From assembly GCF_003853415.1 (NCBI RefSeq), contig NZ_QTPP01000013.1, positions 1 to 64,000 on the forward strand: a stretch of DNA of 64,000 nucleotides. The letters are read 5' to 3'. The position numbers and the translations under genes are program-made. The notes beneath the pieces are model-generated. The model did not search any database, was not told where the DNA came from, and was given only the letters and a program-made list of their open reading frames with translations. The DNA is from Burkholderia sp. Bp9142. GTDB taxonomy: Bacteria > Pseudomonadota > Gammaproteobacteria > Burkholderiales > Burkholderiaceae. Position 1 is the stretch's first letter. Each line of letters begins with the position of its first letter. This document shows positions 43,713 through 52,372 of the stretch, one piece after another.

Positions 43713-43886
43713 GCATCCGATCGGATACGGAAATGACCATCCGCCGTGATTGCGCAAGCCTCGGTTCCCGATCGGGTACGAAATGGCGCGCCGATTGCCG
43801 CGATCCCCTCTCCGTTCCTGAACGGATACGAAATGATGTCCGGGCCAGCGAGTTGTGCAATACTGTTCCCGATCAGATACGAAGCA
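43713..43886 (+). promoter_or_regulatory. Four evenly spaced HipB-type operator repeats
   Basis: Four copies of a ~23-bp imperfect palindrome, consensus GTTCCCGATCGGATACGAA, lie upstream of hipB. Their GGATACG-type cores start at 43723, 43774, 43824 and 43875, so the spacing is 51, 50 and 51 bp, about five helical turns. In E. coli HipB binds repeated TATCC/GGATA operators in front of hipBA, so these are probably autoregulatory sites. The last copy lies just before the hipB RBS. Confidence 0.8.
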
Positions 43887-43897
43887 CGGAGAACGTC

Positions 43898-44182
43898 ATG
43901 TCGGAGTCCCAGTCCGTCGACACGCTCGGCGCGCTCGCTCACCTCATTCGCGCGGCGCGGCTCCAGCAGGGGTTCACGCGCGACGCGCTCGCGAACGCGA
44001 CCGGGCTGTCGCCGAAATTCATCAGCCAGGTGGAAGCCGGGAAGCCGACCGCGCAAATCGGCAAGGTCATGCTGCTGCTCGGCGAACTCGGCGTGCGCCT
44101 GTATGCCGAGTCGTCGGTCGAGATTTCGGAAGCCACCGCGCTGAAGGCCGCGCAACGCCGCAGGAGCAGCCATGGCGGCTAG
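43898..44182 (+). CDS. hipB: HipB-like antitoxin / repressor
   Basis: This 94-aa protein has a Cro/C1-type helix-turn-helix at about residues 12-66 (QGFTRDALANATGLSPKFISQVEAGKP). The ATG follows CACGGAGAACGTC. It overlaps hipA by 11 bp, the usual antitoxin-first order. It should neutralise HipA and bind the four upstream repeats. The C-terminal tail is short and Arg/Ser-rich. Confidence 0.9.
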   Translation: MSESQSVDTLGALAHLIRAARLQQGFTRDALANATGLSPKFISQVEAGKPTAQIGKVMLLLGELGVRLYAESSVEISEATALKAAQRRRSSHGG

Positions 44183-45476
44183 AACGCTGATTGCCTCCGC
44201 GAACGGCGTGCGCATGGGCACGCTGACCGACGACAAAGGGATCTGGTCGTTCGCGTACGACCCGCAATGGCTCGCGTCCCCGGCCGCGTACCCGCTGTCG
44301 CCGGCGTTCGCGCTGCGCGCCGGCCCATTCACCGACACGTCGACCGATCGCCCGGTCCAGTGGTTCTTCGACAACCTGCTGCCCGAGGAGGGCATGCGCA
44401 CGTCGCTCGCACGCGAGGCGAAGGTCGACGCCGCCGACGCATGGGGCCTGCTCGCGTACTTCGGGCGCGAATCGGCCGGCGCGCTGACGCTGCTCGCCGA
44501 CGGCGAGCAGGAGGCGCCCGGCAGCCTGCAGCCGCTGTCGCTCGACGAGCTCGAGCGCCGGATCCAGGCGATGCCCGAGCGCGCGCTGACGGCCACCGCG
44601 CCCAAGCGCATGTCGGCGGCCGGCGCGCAGCAGAAACTGCTGCTGGTGCTGCGCGGCGACGCGCCCGACTACGCGCTGTACGAACCGGTCGGCAGCGAGC
44701 CGTCGATGCACCTGCTCAAGCCGGACATGCGCGCGGCCGGCTACCCGCACTCGGCGATCAACGAATTCTTCTGCATGAAGCTCGCGAAGAAAATGGGGCT
44801 CGACGTGCCCGACGTGCACTTCCTGCGCGTGCCGTCCGCGTGCTACGTGATCGACCGGTTCGACCGCGACGTCGCGTCGGCGCCGGCCGGGCGCGTGCAT
44901 ACGATCGACGCGATGCAGTTGCTCAACTACGACCGCGGCTTCAAGTACCAGCGGGCGAACGCGCAGGAGCTCGCCCGCGCGATCGACCGCACCAGCACGC
45001 GCGCGCTGGCGCGCCTGTCGGTGTTCCGCTGGACCGTGTTCAACGTGGTGGTCGGCAATGGCGACGCGCACCTGAAGAACCTGTCGTTCTTCGTCGACGC
45101 GCGCGGCTACCGGCTCGCGCCGTTCTACGACATCGTCAGCACGGTCGTGTATCACACGCCGACGCACCGGCCCGACCATCGCGGCGATCATTGGCCGCAT
45201 TGCGAGCTGACGATGCCGCTCGGCACCGCGACGCGCTTCGCGGACATCGACGTGCACGCGCTGATCGCGTTCGGTCAGGCGCTCGGGCTCAGGGAAAAGG
45301 CAGCCGCGAGCGAGTTGCAGCGCTTTCTCGAGCCGCTCGATCGGCATGTCGCGCAGACGCTCGACGACGTGCGGGAGATCGCGCGGCCGGACGCCGGGGA
45401 GACGCGGTTGCTGCATTCGATCGCGGCGATGCCGATCGCGGAGATGGGGCGCGCGCTTCGGCGGACGCGCGATTGA
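44172..45476 (+). CDS. hipA: HipA-family serine/threonine kinase toxin
   Basis: This 434-aa protein has the HipA N-terminal subdomain (NGVRMGTLTDDKGIWSFAYD) and a kinase core. HLLKPD is the nucleotide-binding Lys motif; GNGDAHLKNLSFF holds the catalytic Asp and Asn; YDIVST carries the metal-binding Asp. E. coli HipA phosphorylates glutamyl-tRNA synthetase and causes persistence. All key motifs look intact. It is coupled to hipB by overlap. Related kinases may have other tRNA-synthetase targets. Confidence 0.92.
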   Translation: MAARTLIASANGVRMGTLTDDKGIWSFAYDPQWLASPAAYPLSPAFALRAGPFTDTSTDRPVQWFFDNLLPEEGMRTSLAREAKVDAADAWGLLAYFGRESAGALTLLADGEQEAPGSLQPLSLDELERRIQAMPERALTATAPKRMSAAGAQQKLLLVLRGDAPDYALYEPVGSEPSMHLLKPDMRAAGYPHSAINEFFCMKLAKKMGLDVPDVHFLRVPSACYVIDRFDRDVASAPAGRVHTIDAMQLLNYDRGFKYQRANAQELARAIDRTSTRALARLSVFRWTVFNVVVGNGDAHLKNLSFFVDARGYRLAPFYDIVSTVVYHTPTHRPDHRGDHWPHCELTMPLGTATRFADIDVHALIAFGQALGLREKAAASELQRFLEPLDRHVAQTLDDVREIARPDAGETRLLHSIAAMPIAEMGRALRRTRD

Positions 45477-46379
45477 GCGGGGATGGGCGCGGACAGGCGG
45501 CATCCGCCGTGAGGCGCACGGCGATCACTGGCCGCACCTGCTCGGCGAAGGTGGCAGGTTCGGCAAGATGGCTTTGCCGTCGCTCGCGCGGCGCCCACTG
45601 TATCAATATCGCGCGCGGTGCAGGTACCGGTCACGTCGACGCGCGGGAACCCGGCAACGCCGCGCGCCGCGAGCCGCGAGGGGGATCGGCCGATGACATA
45701 ATAATGTCGGATTTATTTTGTTTTAAATTTTCAATACCATGCCTGGATTGATTCCCATATCCAAGGAATCCAAATGAATTAGATTTTCCTCCACGCCTGC
45801 CATTCCTGTCGTGCTCGCGAGCATCGCCCACACTGCGACTGCCGCGAACGTTTCCGCGCAGCAAGCGGCCCGGTCGACGCCCGAATGTGAACGCACAGTG
45901 GTGGCCAAGGTCATTCGGCGCGTACCAGAATCTGAGCGGTAGGCGTAACGTGCTTGTCGCCGTCCCGATATCAGTCCGGCCGTATCGTGATCGATCGCAC
46001 TTGAGCGAACGATGCTGACCGGCCAGTGCCGTCATCCCGGGATCCACTGCCTGCGGCACACCCGAACCGAATGCAGTGATCTCCCGAACCCTCTCCGGTC
46101 GACGCTCGAAAGCGAGGTGAGCATTCTTGTAGACGTTCGCCCGCACGCCCGATTAAACATCGACAGAATTTAATTTGAACAAATCGACCGCCATTACAGT
46201 AATTTAATGACGCAATCAACCCATTCAGCTTCACGATCTCCGCATCCTCACCTGGAACCGACACGCAAATTGCAATATGAATTATTACTATGCAGTCCAT
46301 AGTGCTTTCCATCCATTGATGCCTTGTTCGATATCTGACATTCTCGAAACGTGTCGGCGGCGCATGGGATGCAATTGAA
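45477..46379. other. AT-richer intergenic region
   Basis: About 900 bp with no gene I can support. GC falls sharply from about 45695 on (for example ATTTATTTTGTTTTAAATTT near 45711), unlike the neighbours. A plus-strand frame around 45797-45942 resembles a short exported peptide (ends VIRRVPESER) but has no start codon, so it may be a remnant. The drop in GC suggests foreign DNA between hipA and the next kinase. Confidence 0.6.
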
Positions 46380-48320
46380 ATGAACGAATTTCGTTTTGAA
46401 AATGAAAACCACGCCGCATGCAGTACAGTCGCCCCGGATCTTGCAGCTCCCAAGCGTTCGAAAACAGGATCCTCGGCTGTTTCGTCAGACAAACCTCGCC
46501 TCGCAAGCCCAGACGGGCTCGAGATCATCAGCCTGATCGATGTTCTTCAGACGCCAGCATGCTATTTCGACGGGAACGGGGAAGTCGTAAGCATCAACGA
46601 CGCATGGCTGGTCTACGCGGATCGCCCCATCGGCACCCTGCATCGCGTCCAATGGATAGAGTTGATCCAGGCACAGCACCGATACACTGCTCTATCCGCA
46701 CTGCGCGCCGCACACCCGGACTCGGACCATATGGCGCTGGAGTGCCGACTGGTGGGTTCCCGCGGCATCGACCAATGGTTCATCGTCAATCTTCATCGTG
46801 TTGGCGCCGGGTGGCTTTGCACGTGTACGAACATCCATGACCTCAAGGTCAAGGAAGGCGAACTGAAGAATCGCGCGTCGATACAATCAGACATGCTCAA
46901 TGTCAGCATAGATTGCATCAAACTGATTTCGCCAGCAGGAAATTTGCTGCACATGAATCGCTCCGGATGCCTGGCATTAGGCGTCGATGAAGACGCTGGA
47001 TTCGGTATGCCGTGGCTGCCGTTGTTACCCGAAGACGTCTGGCCCGAGGGAAATAGCGCACTGGATTCCGCCAGGAGCGGTGTCTTCGGCAGATTTTCTG
47101 GGCGAAGCGAGCTCCCGGGACGCGATATTCAATATTGGGACAATATGCTGACGCCAATATTGGACGCCGACGGCAAGACGACTGCCATTCTATGTGTGTC
47201 GAGAGATGTCACGCGCGAGCGCCTCGCGCTCGATCTGCTCCGGCGTAATGAGGAGCGGCTCGCTATCGCGACCCGCGTCGGAGGACTGGGAATCTGGGAC
47301 TACGACATCGCGTCGGACACACTGCAATGCGACGAGAACTGGTATCGAATCATGGGGCGTGCTCCGGGCAATCCGATTACCTCGATTGACGAGTTTCGCC
47401 CCTTTATTCATCCGGACGACGTCGACAGGGTCATTCAAGTCACGCAGACTGCGAAAGCGTTCATTTCATCCGGCGGGGATGATCGGTTCGAGTATCGCGT
47501 TGTTCAGCCCAATGGTGAAATCCGGTGGGTTCAGTCCACGGTCTATCCGCAGAATGAAAGCGGAGTCACCAAACGAACGATCGGGTTCGTGCTCGACGTG
47601 ACCGAGATGCGTTTGGCGGAGCGTCGTCGAGAGGCATGGCTGCACTTCATTTCCCACGACATGCGCTCGCCTCAAGCGTCGATCCTTGCGTTGATCGATC
47701 TTCATCGAACCGCCGAACAACACACCGCCACACCGAGCCTGCTCGATCGAATTGCCATGTATGCGCACCGAACGCTGGCGTTGGCCGACGACTTCGTTCT
47801 GCTGGCGCGCGCCGAGGCGCCGACCTGGTCCCTGGCGGAAACGGATATCGGCAGCGTGGTGCTCGATGCGACAGACGAATTGTGGGCATTGGCTCAAGCG
47901 CGAAGCATCCGGCTCGACGTGAACATCGGGGACGATGTCTGCGTCGCACATGTGGAGCCCTTCCTGTTGGTACGTGCGGTCGTCAATCTCGTCAGTAACG
48001 CGATCAAATTCAGTCCACGGAACGCCACGGTAACGGTACGTCTGTCCTGCGTTGAACACGGCTATGCCATTACGGTCTCCGACCATGGCCCCGGCATTTC
48101 TGCTGAAGCTCGGCAACGTCTGTTCGAACCCTTTCAACGCTTTCAGGCGGGGCCTTCTCGTTGCCCGCCCGGCACGGGCCTCGGGCTGGCTTTTGTGAAG
48201 ACGATTGCCAAGCGATATGGCGGTAGCATCGAGTTGCACACTCGCCCGGGTAAAGGCTGCACATTCATCTTGACGTTGCCGATCACTTCGCCGCGGACGT
48301 TGCCGCCTGATGCTCGATGA
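46380..48320 (+). CDS. Multi-PAS sensor histidine kinase
   Basis: This 646-aa protein has about three PAS domains (residues ~50-150, ~165-275, ~295-415; the last is PAS_3-like with RPFIHPDDVDRV and FEYRVVQPNGEIRWVQS). The kinase core follows, with His in HFISHDMRSPQASILAL and an ATPase domain (NLVSNAIKFSP, DHGPGIS, GTGLGLAFVKTI). There are no TM segments, so it is a cytoplasmic sensor. No response regulator is adjacent. The CHASE-type or extracellular input seen in other kinases is absent. Start codon ATG has only a weak RBS. Confidence 0.92.
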   Translation: MNEFRFENENHAACSTVAPDLAAPKRSKTGSSAVSSDKPRLASPDGLEIISLIDVLQTPACYFDGNGEVVSINDAWLVYADRPIGTLHRVQWIELIQAQHRYTALSALRAAHPDSDHMALECRLVGSRGIDQWFIVNLHRVGAGWLCTCTNIHDLKVKEGELKNRASIQSDMLNVSIDCIKLISPAGNLLHMNRSGCLALGVDEDAGFGMPWLPLLPEDVWPEGNSALDSARSGVFGRFSGRSELPGRDIQYWDNMLTPILDADGKTTAILCVSRDVTRERLALDLLRRNEERLAIATRVGGLGIWDYDIASDTLQCDENWYRIMGRAPGNPITSIDEFRPFIHPDDVDRVIQVTQTAKAFISSGGDDRFEYRVVQPNGEIRWVQSTVYPQNESGVTKRTIGFVLDVTEMRLAERRREAWLHFISHDMRSPQASILALIDLHRTAEQHTATPSLLDRIAMYAHRTLALADDFVLLARAEAPTWSLAETDIGSVVLDATDELWALAQARSIRLDVNIGDDVCVAHVEPFLLVRAVVNLVSNAIKFSPRNATVTVRLSCVEHGYAITVSDHGPGISAEARQRLFEPFQRFQAGPSRCPPGTGLGLAFVKTIAKRYGGSIELHTRPGKGCTFILTLPITSPRTLPPDAR

Positions 48321-48551
48321 GCACGATCCTTGCCTCGCTACGCGCTTGACGTCCCGGTCATCGAAGCCTGAGCCAACCAGGTCCGGTATGTAGCGCCGGT
48401 AGTGGCGCTGAAGGATTGGGTGAGCCGCCCCGCCGATGTCTCGAGGGTGTTCGTGGCTGCGGCGACCGGATATTGCCGCCCGCCGCCACGACGGCATCGA
48501 CTGTCGTGCGCACGATTTCGCGCCCCGCTTCCTCGACCACGGACTACGGGC
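48321..48551. other. Left flank of the Tn3-family insertion
   Basis: No gene is supported here. On the minus strand a short frame reads VVEEAGREIVRTTVDAVVAA, and a second frame ends LETSAGRLTQSFSATTGATY; both faintly recall the C-terminal end of a chemotaxis receptor. The match is too weak to call. The transposon inserted at its right edge. Confidence 0.4.
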
Positions 48552-48556
48552 TATTC

Positions 48557-48594
48557 GGGGTGCCCTCAAGAAACGGATTTTTACGTACGTTAGG
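48557..48594 (+). repeat. Left 38-bp terminal inverted repeat of Tn3-family element
   Basis: It begins GGGGTGCCCTCAAGAAACGG and ends GTACGTTAGG. Compared with the right end it differs at three positions. The outer 5 bp are TATTC. Confidence 0.93.
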
Positions 48595-48696
48595 CGGCAA
48601 CCATGGTCGAAGCTAGGTGAGCTTGGAGGGGTAGGGAGCAACGGAACAGCCAACCGACTTGAGCGTCCTCTGGGGCGCAACGCGGCGTAATTCGGA

Positions 48697-50295
48697 TCAG
48701 TTCGACGTGCCGCGCCAGAACGGATGGTTGATGTTGTTGCACATCGCTTCACGATTCTCGTGCCAGACGAATGCTCGCTCTGAGAGCCGCTCGTCCTGCG
48801 ACTCGTAGATGATGTGGTTGTTGACATCCGTCGCGTACTCTCTCAGGAACGCGGACCTGACTGCGTTGTTCGGCAGGTGCGGCAGCACGGCGCGGATGGC
48901 ATGCAGGAACGCATTGTTGTTGTTCGGCGGATCGAACATCACCTGATGCATCTGCGTTTCGTCCAGTTGCCACGGCGGCAGGCCCTGGAGGAATCGTGCG
49001 TGATCGTCGAGAAATGGCCGTGCATGAAGAAAAACCTCGTGCGTCATCGTGGCCGCGAGCCTGCCTTGTCGTTCCGCTCTGGCTGCCGGGCTCGCGTCGT
49101 GGAGACCCGGCATTTCCGCGGCGACCGTGACCGCTGCAGTAGCCTGTTGCGCGCGGTAGGTCGTGAAGCCGTGATCCTGATTCTCGCCCGTTCTCGGTGT
49201 CACGTTGATGTGCACGCGATTCATCGGTGGCGGCAGGAACTGCTGGAATGCCAACGCCAGCCCCGGCATGATCTCGTTGACTTCAGCACTGTTCGCGGTG
49301 TTGCTGAGCGTGAAATTGGCGGGCAACGGAGGCGAGGCATGCATGGCGTGAGCGGCCGGCTGCATTTGCATTGCCGGCGGCAAGTGCGCCGGAACCGCGT
49401 GGGTCGTCTGAGGTGACGCGCCGAACCGGAAGCTCCGGCTCGGCGGATTCAGCCGGATTTCCTGGAGCACGCCGCCACTGACGGTGGCGCGTACCGACAG
49501 CGGCCGCGTCGCCGGGTTCACGGACACCGTGAACTGATGGGTGACCGAGCCGTTGGAGTGGGTGTACGACGACACGTTGCTGGTCTGGTAATGTCCGGCG
49601 CGTAGCGCGATGCGCAACTGGCTCCGGTCGAGCTGAGACAGATTCGTCGCCGTGATCGGTGGAATGTGCGCGGCAAGCTGCTGGTTACCGACCACCCACG
49701 GTAACGACGGTGCCGCCGTGGGTGCCGTCGTCGGAAACGCGGCGTGGCTTGCTGCGGACGAGGGACCGGCGCCGGGCGTCTGCATAGCATGCGGCGAATA
49801 CGGGTAGGAACTGCCGCTGCGCCCGCCCTGCATGCCGCCCGGGAGTTTCGCGTGTTCGGGATCGACGCCGACGCGCGAGCCAGCCGTGCCATCGGGCTGG
49901 CTCGAATCGACGATCGCGAGATGCGCTATGGTTTCGTTCGTTTCTTGATTCTTGACGTCGAAACCGCCGTTGGCGGTCTTGATGCCGGTCAGTTCAGCGG
50001 TCACGCCGCTGCCCGGCTCGCGGTAGCGGATCACGTCATAAGGCGCGCCGTTCGGTTGCCGTTGTACTGGACCGTCGCCGCGGCGCACGATGCTGTCGGA
50101 CAGGCGGATCCGGCTTTTGCCGCTGCCGGGACATTCCTCGTTGCTGGACCGCGTCGCACGACGTGGTAGTCCGAGAAACGTGTCGCCCCTGACGGTCGCC
50201 GGCGCGGCGGGCAGCTTGCCGGATTCGTGGAGTGTCGATGCCTGATCGGCATCGAAGGATGCCGACGTCAAGGGCGATTTCGATATAGAAACCAT
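48697..50295 (-). CDS. Passenger protein, possible secreted effector (532 aa)
   Basis: I do not recognise this protein. Its first ~60 residues are Ser/Thr/Ala/Pro-rich and poor in acidic clusters (MVSISKSPLTSASFDADQAS), like type III secretion signals. A disordered Pro/Ser/Ala region (about 150-310) leads to a folded C-terminal part with MTHEVFLHARPFLDDH. HEVFLH has the order HExxxH, not the metalloprotease HExxH, so protease activity is doubtful. There is no N-terminal signal peptide or TM segment. It is the only gene carried by a Tn3-family element, as with effector passengers on Xanthomonas Tn3-like transposons. No PIP-type box or clear RBS was found upstream. Confidence 0.75.
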   Translation of the reverse strand: MVSISKSPLTSASFDADQASTLHESGKLPAAPATVRGDTFLGLPRRATRSSNEECPGSGKSRIRLSDSIVRRGDGPVQRQPNGAPYDVIRYREPGSGVTAELTGIKTANGGFDVKNQETNETIAHLAIVDSSQPDGTAGSRVGVDPEHAKLPGGMQGGRSGSSYPYSPHAMQTPGAGPSSAASHAAFPTTAPTAAPSLPWVVGNQQLAAHIPPITATNLSQLDRSQLRIALRAGHYQTSNVSSYTHSNGSVTHQFTVSVNPATRPLSVRATVSGGVLQEIRLNPPSRSFRFGASPQTTHAVPAHLPPAMQMQPAAHAMHASPPLPANFTLSNTANSAEVNEIMPGLALAFQQFLPPPMNRVHINVTPRTGENQDHGFTTYRAQQATAAVTVAAEMPGLHDASPAARAERQGRLAATMTHEVFLHARPFLDDHARFLQGLPPWQLDETQMHQVMFDPPNNNNAFLHAIRAVLPHLPNNAVRSAFLREYATDVNNHIIYESQDERLSERAFVWHENREAMCNNINHPFWRGTSN

Positions 50296-50580
50296 GATTC
50301 GTGTGTATGCGGCAGCATAGTTGTGATGTAACGATGGCGACTTGCCCGCGGCTAACGACGGGCCGAAGCAGGCATTGAGCCTCGGGCAACCCTGCTCCCC
50401 CTCAGGAGAACCTGACGGTTCACATCAGTCTCTGCAGCGTCGCATCCTGTTGAGGTCGGTTATCCATCTTGGCTCATGACTCCGCCTTTTTTAGCATGCG
50501 GGGCTAGGCACTTTTCCTTCGAATGCGCATCTAGAATCCAGAAAGCGAAGTGACCCTGCCTTGTTTTCACATACAGCATG

Positions 50581-51444
50581 TCATGCAGCAGCGCGTAGGG
50601 TTTCGTATTCGACGGGAGTGCAGTAGTCGATCGACGTGTGCATGCGCTGTCGATTGTAATAGCCCTCGATCCAGTCGACGATGTCCAGGCGAGCCTGAGC
50701 GCGGGTTTCGTAGCGCGTTTGGTAAATGCGTTCGACCTTCAGGGTTTTAAAGAAGCTCTCCATCGGCGCGTTGTCCCACGCGTTTGCACGCCGGCTCATC
50801 GACACCGTCATGCCGAATTCGGCGGCCAGATCGCGATACGCCCAGCTGGCATATTGACTACCTCTATCCGAATGCAGCAGTAATCCGGACCCGGGTTTGC
50901 GTTGCCAGTATGCACTGCGTAATGCTTGGCAGACCAGATCCGCGTTGATCCGCTCCGACATCGACCAGCCGACGATACGCCGGCTTGCCAGATCGAGGAT
51001 CGCCGCGAGAAACAGCCAGCCTTCGTCGGTGGCGATGAACGTGATGTCACTCACCCATGCCTGATTTGGTTGCCAGCCATCGAAGCGACGATCAAGCAGA
51101 TTTGGTGCCACTGGTAGGCTATGTGTCGAGTCCGTCGTGACGCGATACGCTCGCTTGTAGACCGGGCGCAGGCCTTGGCGCTGCAAACTACGTCGAACAC
51201 GCTCAGCGCTCACCGGACGGCCTTGGGCGCGCAATTGCCGCACGATACGGAGGCGGCCATAGCTGCCGCGACTGGCTCGGTAGATGGCCGCCACTTCGAC
51301 GTCCAGCGCCTCGTTGGCCTGCGCCCTGGCGCTGGGCGGGCGAGCCCGCCACTGGCAATACCCGCTGCGCGAGACGACCAACATCCGGCACAGCCGGCTC
51401 ACGCTGTACTGGTCGCGGTGTGCGTCGATCCAGGCGTACTTCAC
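50581..51444 (-). CDS. IS3-family transposase OrfB
   Basis: This 287-aa protein has the rve integrase core with the DDE triad: Asp in WVSDITFIATDEGW, Asp in LHSDRGSQYAS, Glu in PMESFFKTLKVE. The N-terminal HTH_21 region (ASRGSYGRLRIVRQLRAQGR) is typical. It starts with GTG overlapping the orfA stop (GTGA). It is probably made as an OrfAB fusion by frameshifting. The coding frame looks intact. Confidence 0.95.
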   Translation of the reverse strand: MKYAWIDAHRDQYSVSRLCRMLVVSRSGYCQWRARPPSARAQANEALDVEVAAIYRASRGSYGRLRIVRQLRAQGRPVSAERVRRSLQRQGLRPVYKRAYRVTTDSTHSLPVAPNLLDRRFDGWQPNQAWVSDITFIATDEGWLFLAAILDLASRRIVGWSMSERINADLVCQALRSAYWQRKPGSGLLLHSDRGSQYASWAYRDLAAEFGMTVSMSRRANAWDNAPMESFFKTLKVERIYQTRYETRAQARLDIVDWIEGYYNRQRMHTSIDYCTPVEYETLRAAA

Positions 51445-51780
51445 CGCGAGCCCTTCGCGAAGTACGCCGTTGCCTTTCGGAGGATTTCGATGTCGAGCTT
51501 CGCGCTGGCCAACTCCTTGCGTAGACGACTGTTCTCGGCCTCCAGATCGCTGACCGGGCGACGACTGGAACTCGGCGTGCTGGGTGACGGCCCCGTCGCC
51601 ACTTCAGCATCACCTTTGCGCTGGTCGCGGCACCAGTTCCCCAACGTCGCCAACGGCACGCCCAGCCTGCGAGCGGCCTCATGCCGACCGACGCTCTCCG
51701 ACAAGCGACACCGCCTCCAACTTGAACTCCTGCGTGTATTGCCTTCTCGACACCACTTTCTCTGCCATCCTGTTCTCCAT
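51441..51780 (-). pseudogene. IS3-family OrfA with a frameshift
   Basis: The natural start reads MENRMAEKVVSRRQYTQEFK and LEAVSL, and a shift in frame near 51702 is then needed to continue SESVGRHEAARRLGVPLATL. An extra base in CTTGTCGG (versus an expected CTGTCGG) would explain it. The rest has the leucine-zipper part (LEAENSRLRKELASAKLDIE). Unless this is a sequencing error, the IS cannot make normal OrfA. Confidence 0.75.
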
Positions 51781-51833
51781 ACAGTCAAAAAGTTATCAGA
51801 CTTCTTGCTGTACGTGAAATCGTGGCAGGTTCA

Positions 51834-52035
51834 GTGGAACACGGTGTACCTGGAGCGATCGATTGCCGCCCTACGGCAGCAGCGCGAAATCGACGACAGC
51901 CTGATCTCGCACGTCGCGCCGCTCGGCTGGAATCACATTAACCTCACCGGCGACTACGTGTGGCACGCCAACAATCGCGTCGCCAAAGGGCGATTCCGGC
52001 CGCTGCGCGTCAGAAAATCGACTGGGCCGTCTTAG
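51834..52035 (+). pseudogene. Tn3-family TnpA, C-terminal fragment
   Basis: About 66 codons remain: WNTVYLERSIAALRQQREID, then SLISHVAPLGWNHINLTGDY and FRPLR before the stop. This is the highly conserved end of Tn3-family transposases. The homology starts exactly at the right edge of the IS (51833). The stop codon lies in the first bases of the right inverted repeat, the usual position. The upstream ~900 codons are missing. Confidence 0.93.
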
Positions 52036-52068
52036 CGTACGAAAAAATCCGTTTCTTGAGGGCACCCC
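52031..52068 (-). repeat. Right 38-bp terminal inverted repeat of Tn3-family element
   Basis: Read from outside on the minus strand it starts GGGGTGCCCTCAAGAAACGG and ends GTACGCTAAG. TATTC follows on the outside. Confidence 0.93.
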
Positions 52069-52073
52069 TATTC

Positions 52074-52372
52074 GCTCGCACGTCGGCAAACACGCCCGCG
52101 CAGCGACCTCATCCCCGCCCGGATCAAATCGAGCCTTGATCCGTCGCGTGCCGGCGTTACCCGCAAAAAATGAGCGTGCGCTACCCCCACGCGTTCGCGT
52201 TCTGATTCGCGCAGCGCCAGGCAATCCGCGTGCTGAAAAATCTCGATGAAACTGCAATATATCGACAGATTGAGATAAGTATTCTTATCACAATAGCACT
52301 ATCATTATGCGGAACTCGCTGATCGGAAAATGTGCCGTCATGGATTTTGACGGCCGGGATTGAACGATTGGC
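52074..52372. other. Intergenic region right of the transposon
   Basis: No gene is supported. An AT-rich patch around 52250-52330 contains the inverted repeat GATAAG-TATT-CTTATC (52274-52289), which could be a terminator or operator for the leftward AraC gene that ends at 52373. A minus-strand frame through 52257 lacks an RBS and family match. Confidence 0.45.

Larger units (their letters stand above)
50551..51833 (-). mobile_element. IS3-family insertion sequence
   Basis: The ends form an imperfect ~28-bp inverted repeat: TGACCCTGCC...TTTCACATACAGCA at the left and, on the other strand, TGAACCTGCC...TTTCACGTACAGCA at the right. The 1,283-bp size and orfA/orfB layout fit the family. Flanking triplets (AAG, GTG) do not match, so no target duplication is present. 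The missing duplication and the lost 5' part of tnpA suggest an IS-adjacent deletion. Confidence 0.88.
48557..52068. mobile_element. Tn3-family transposon remnant with 5-bp target duplication
   Basis: The element is 3,512 bp. It is bounded by 38-bp inverted repeats that start GGGG and end TAGG or TAAG, as in the Tn3 family, with 35 of 38 positions identical. TATTC directly flanks both ends (48552-48556 and 52069-52073), a 5-bp target duplication typical of Tn3. Inside are one large passenger gene, an IS3-family insertion, and only the last codons of tnpA. No resolvase is found, so the element can no longer move by itself. Confidence 0.93.

Noticed and set aside
45723-45914. 63-codon minus-strand frame in the AT-rich spacer
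   Set aside because: It has no RBS, no recognised domain and lies in a remnant-like region.
48325-48556. Chemotaxis-receptor C-terminus as target gene of the transposon
   Set aside because: Two short frames faintly resemble it, but the match is too weak and frame-broken to annotate as a gene.
49020-49060. HEVFLH as a zinc metalloprotease motif
   Set aside because: The order is HExxxH, one residue longer than HExxH, and no downstream Glu context could be matched.
50296-50580. PIP or hrpII box upstream of the passenger gene
   Set aside because: TTCGC and TTCGA occur on the minus strand but 21 bp apart, not the 15-16 bp needed, and no -10 lies at the right distance.
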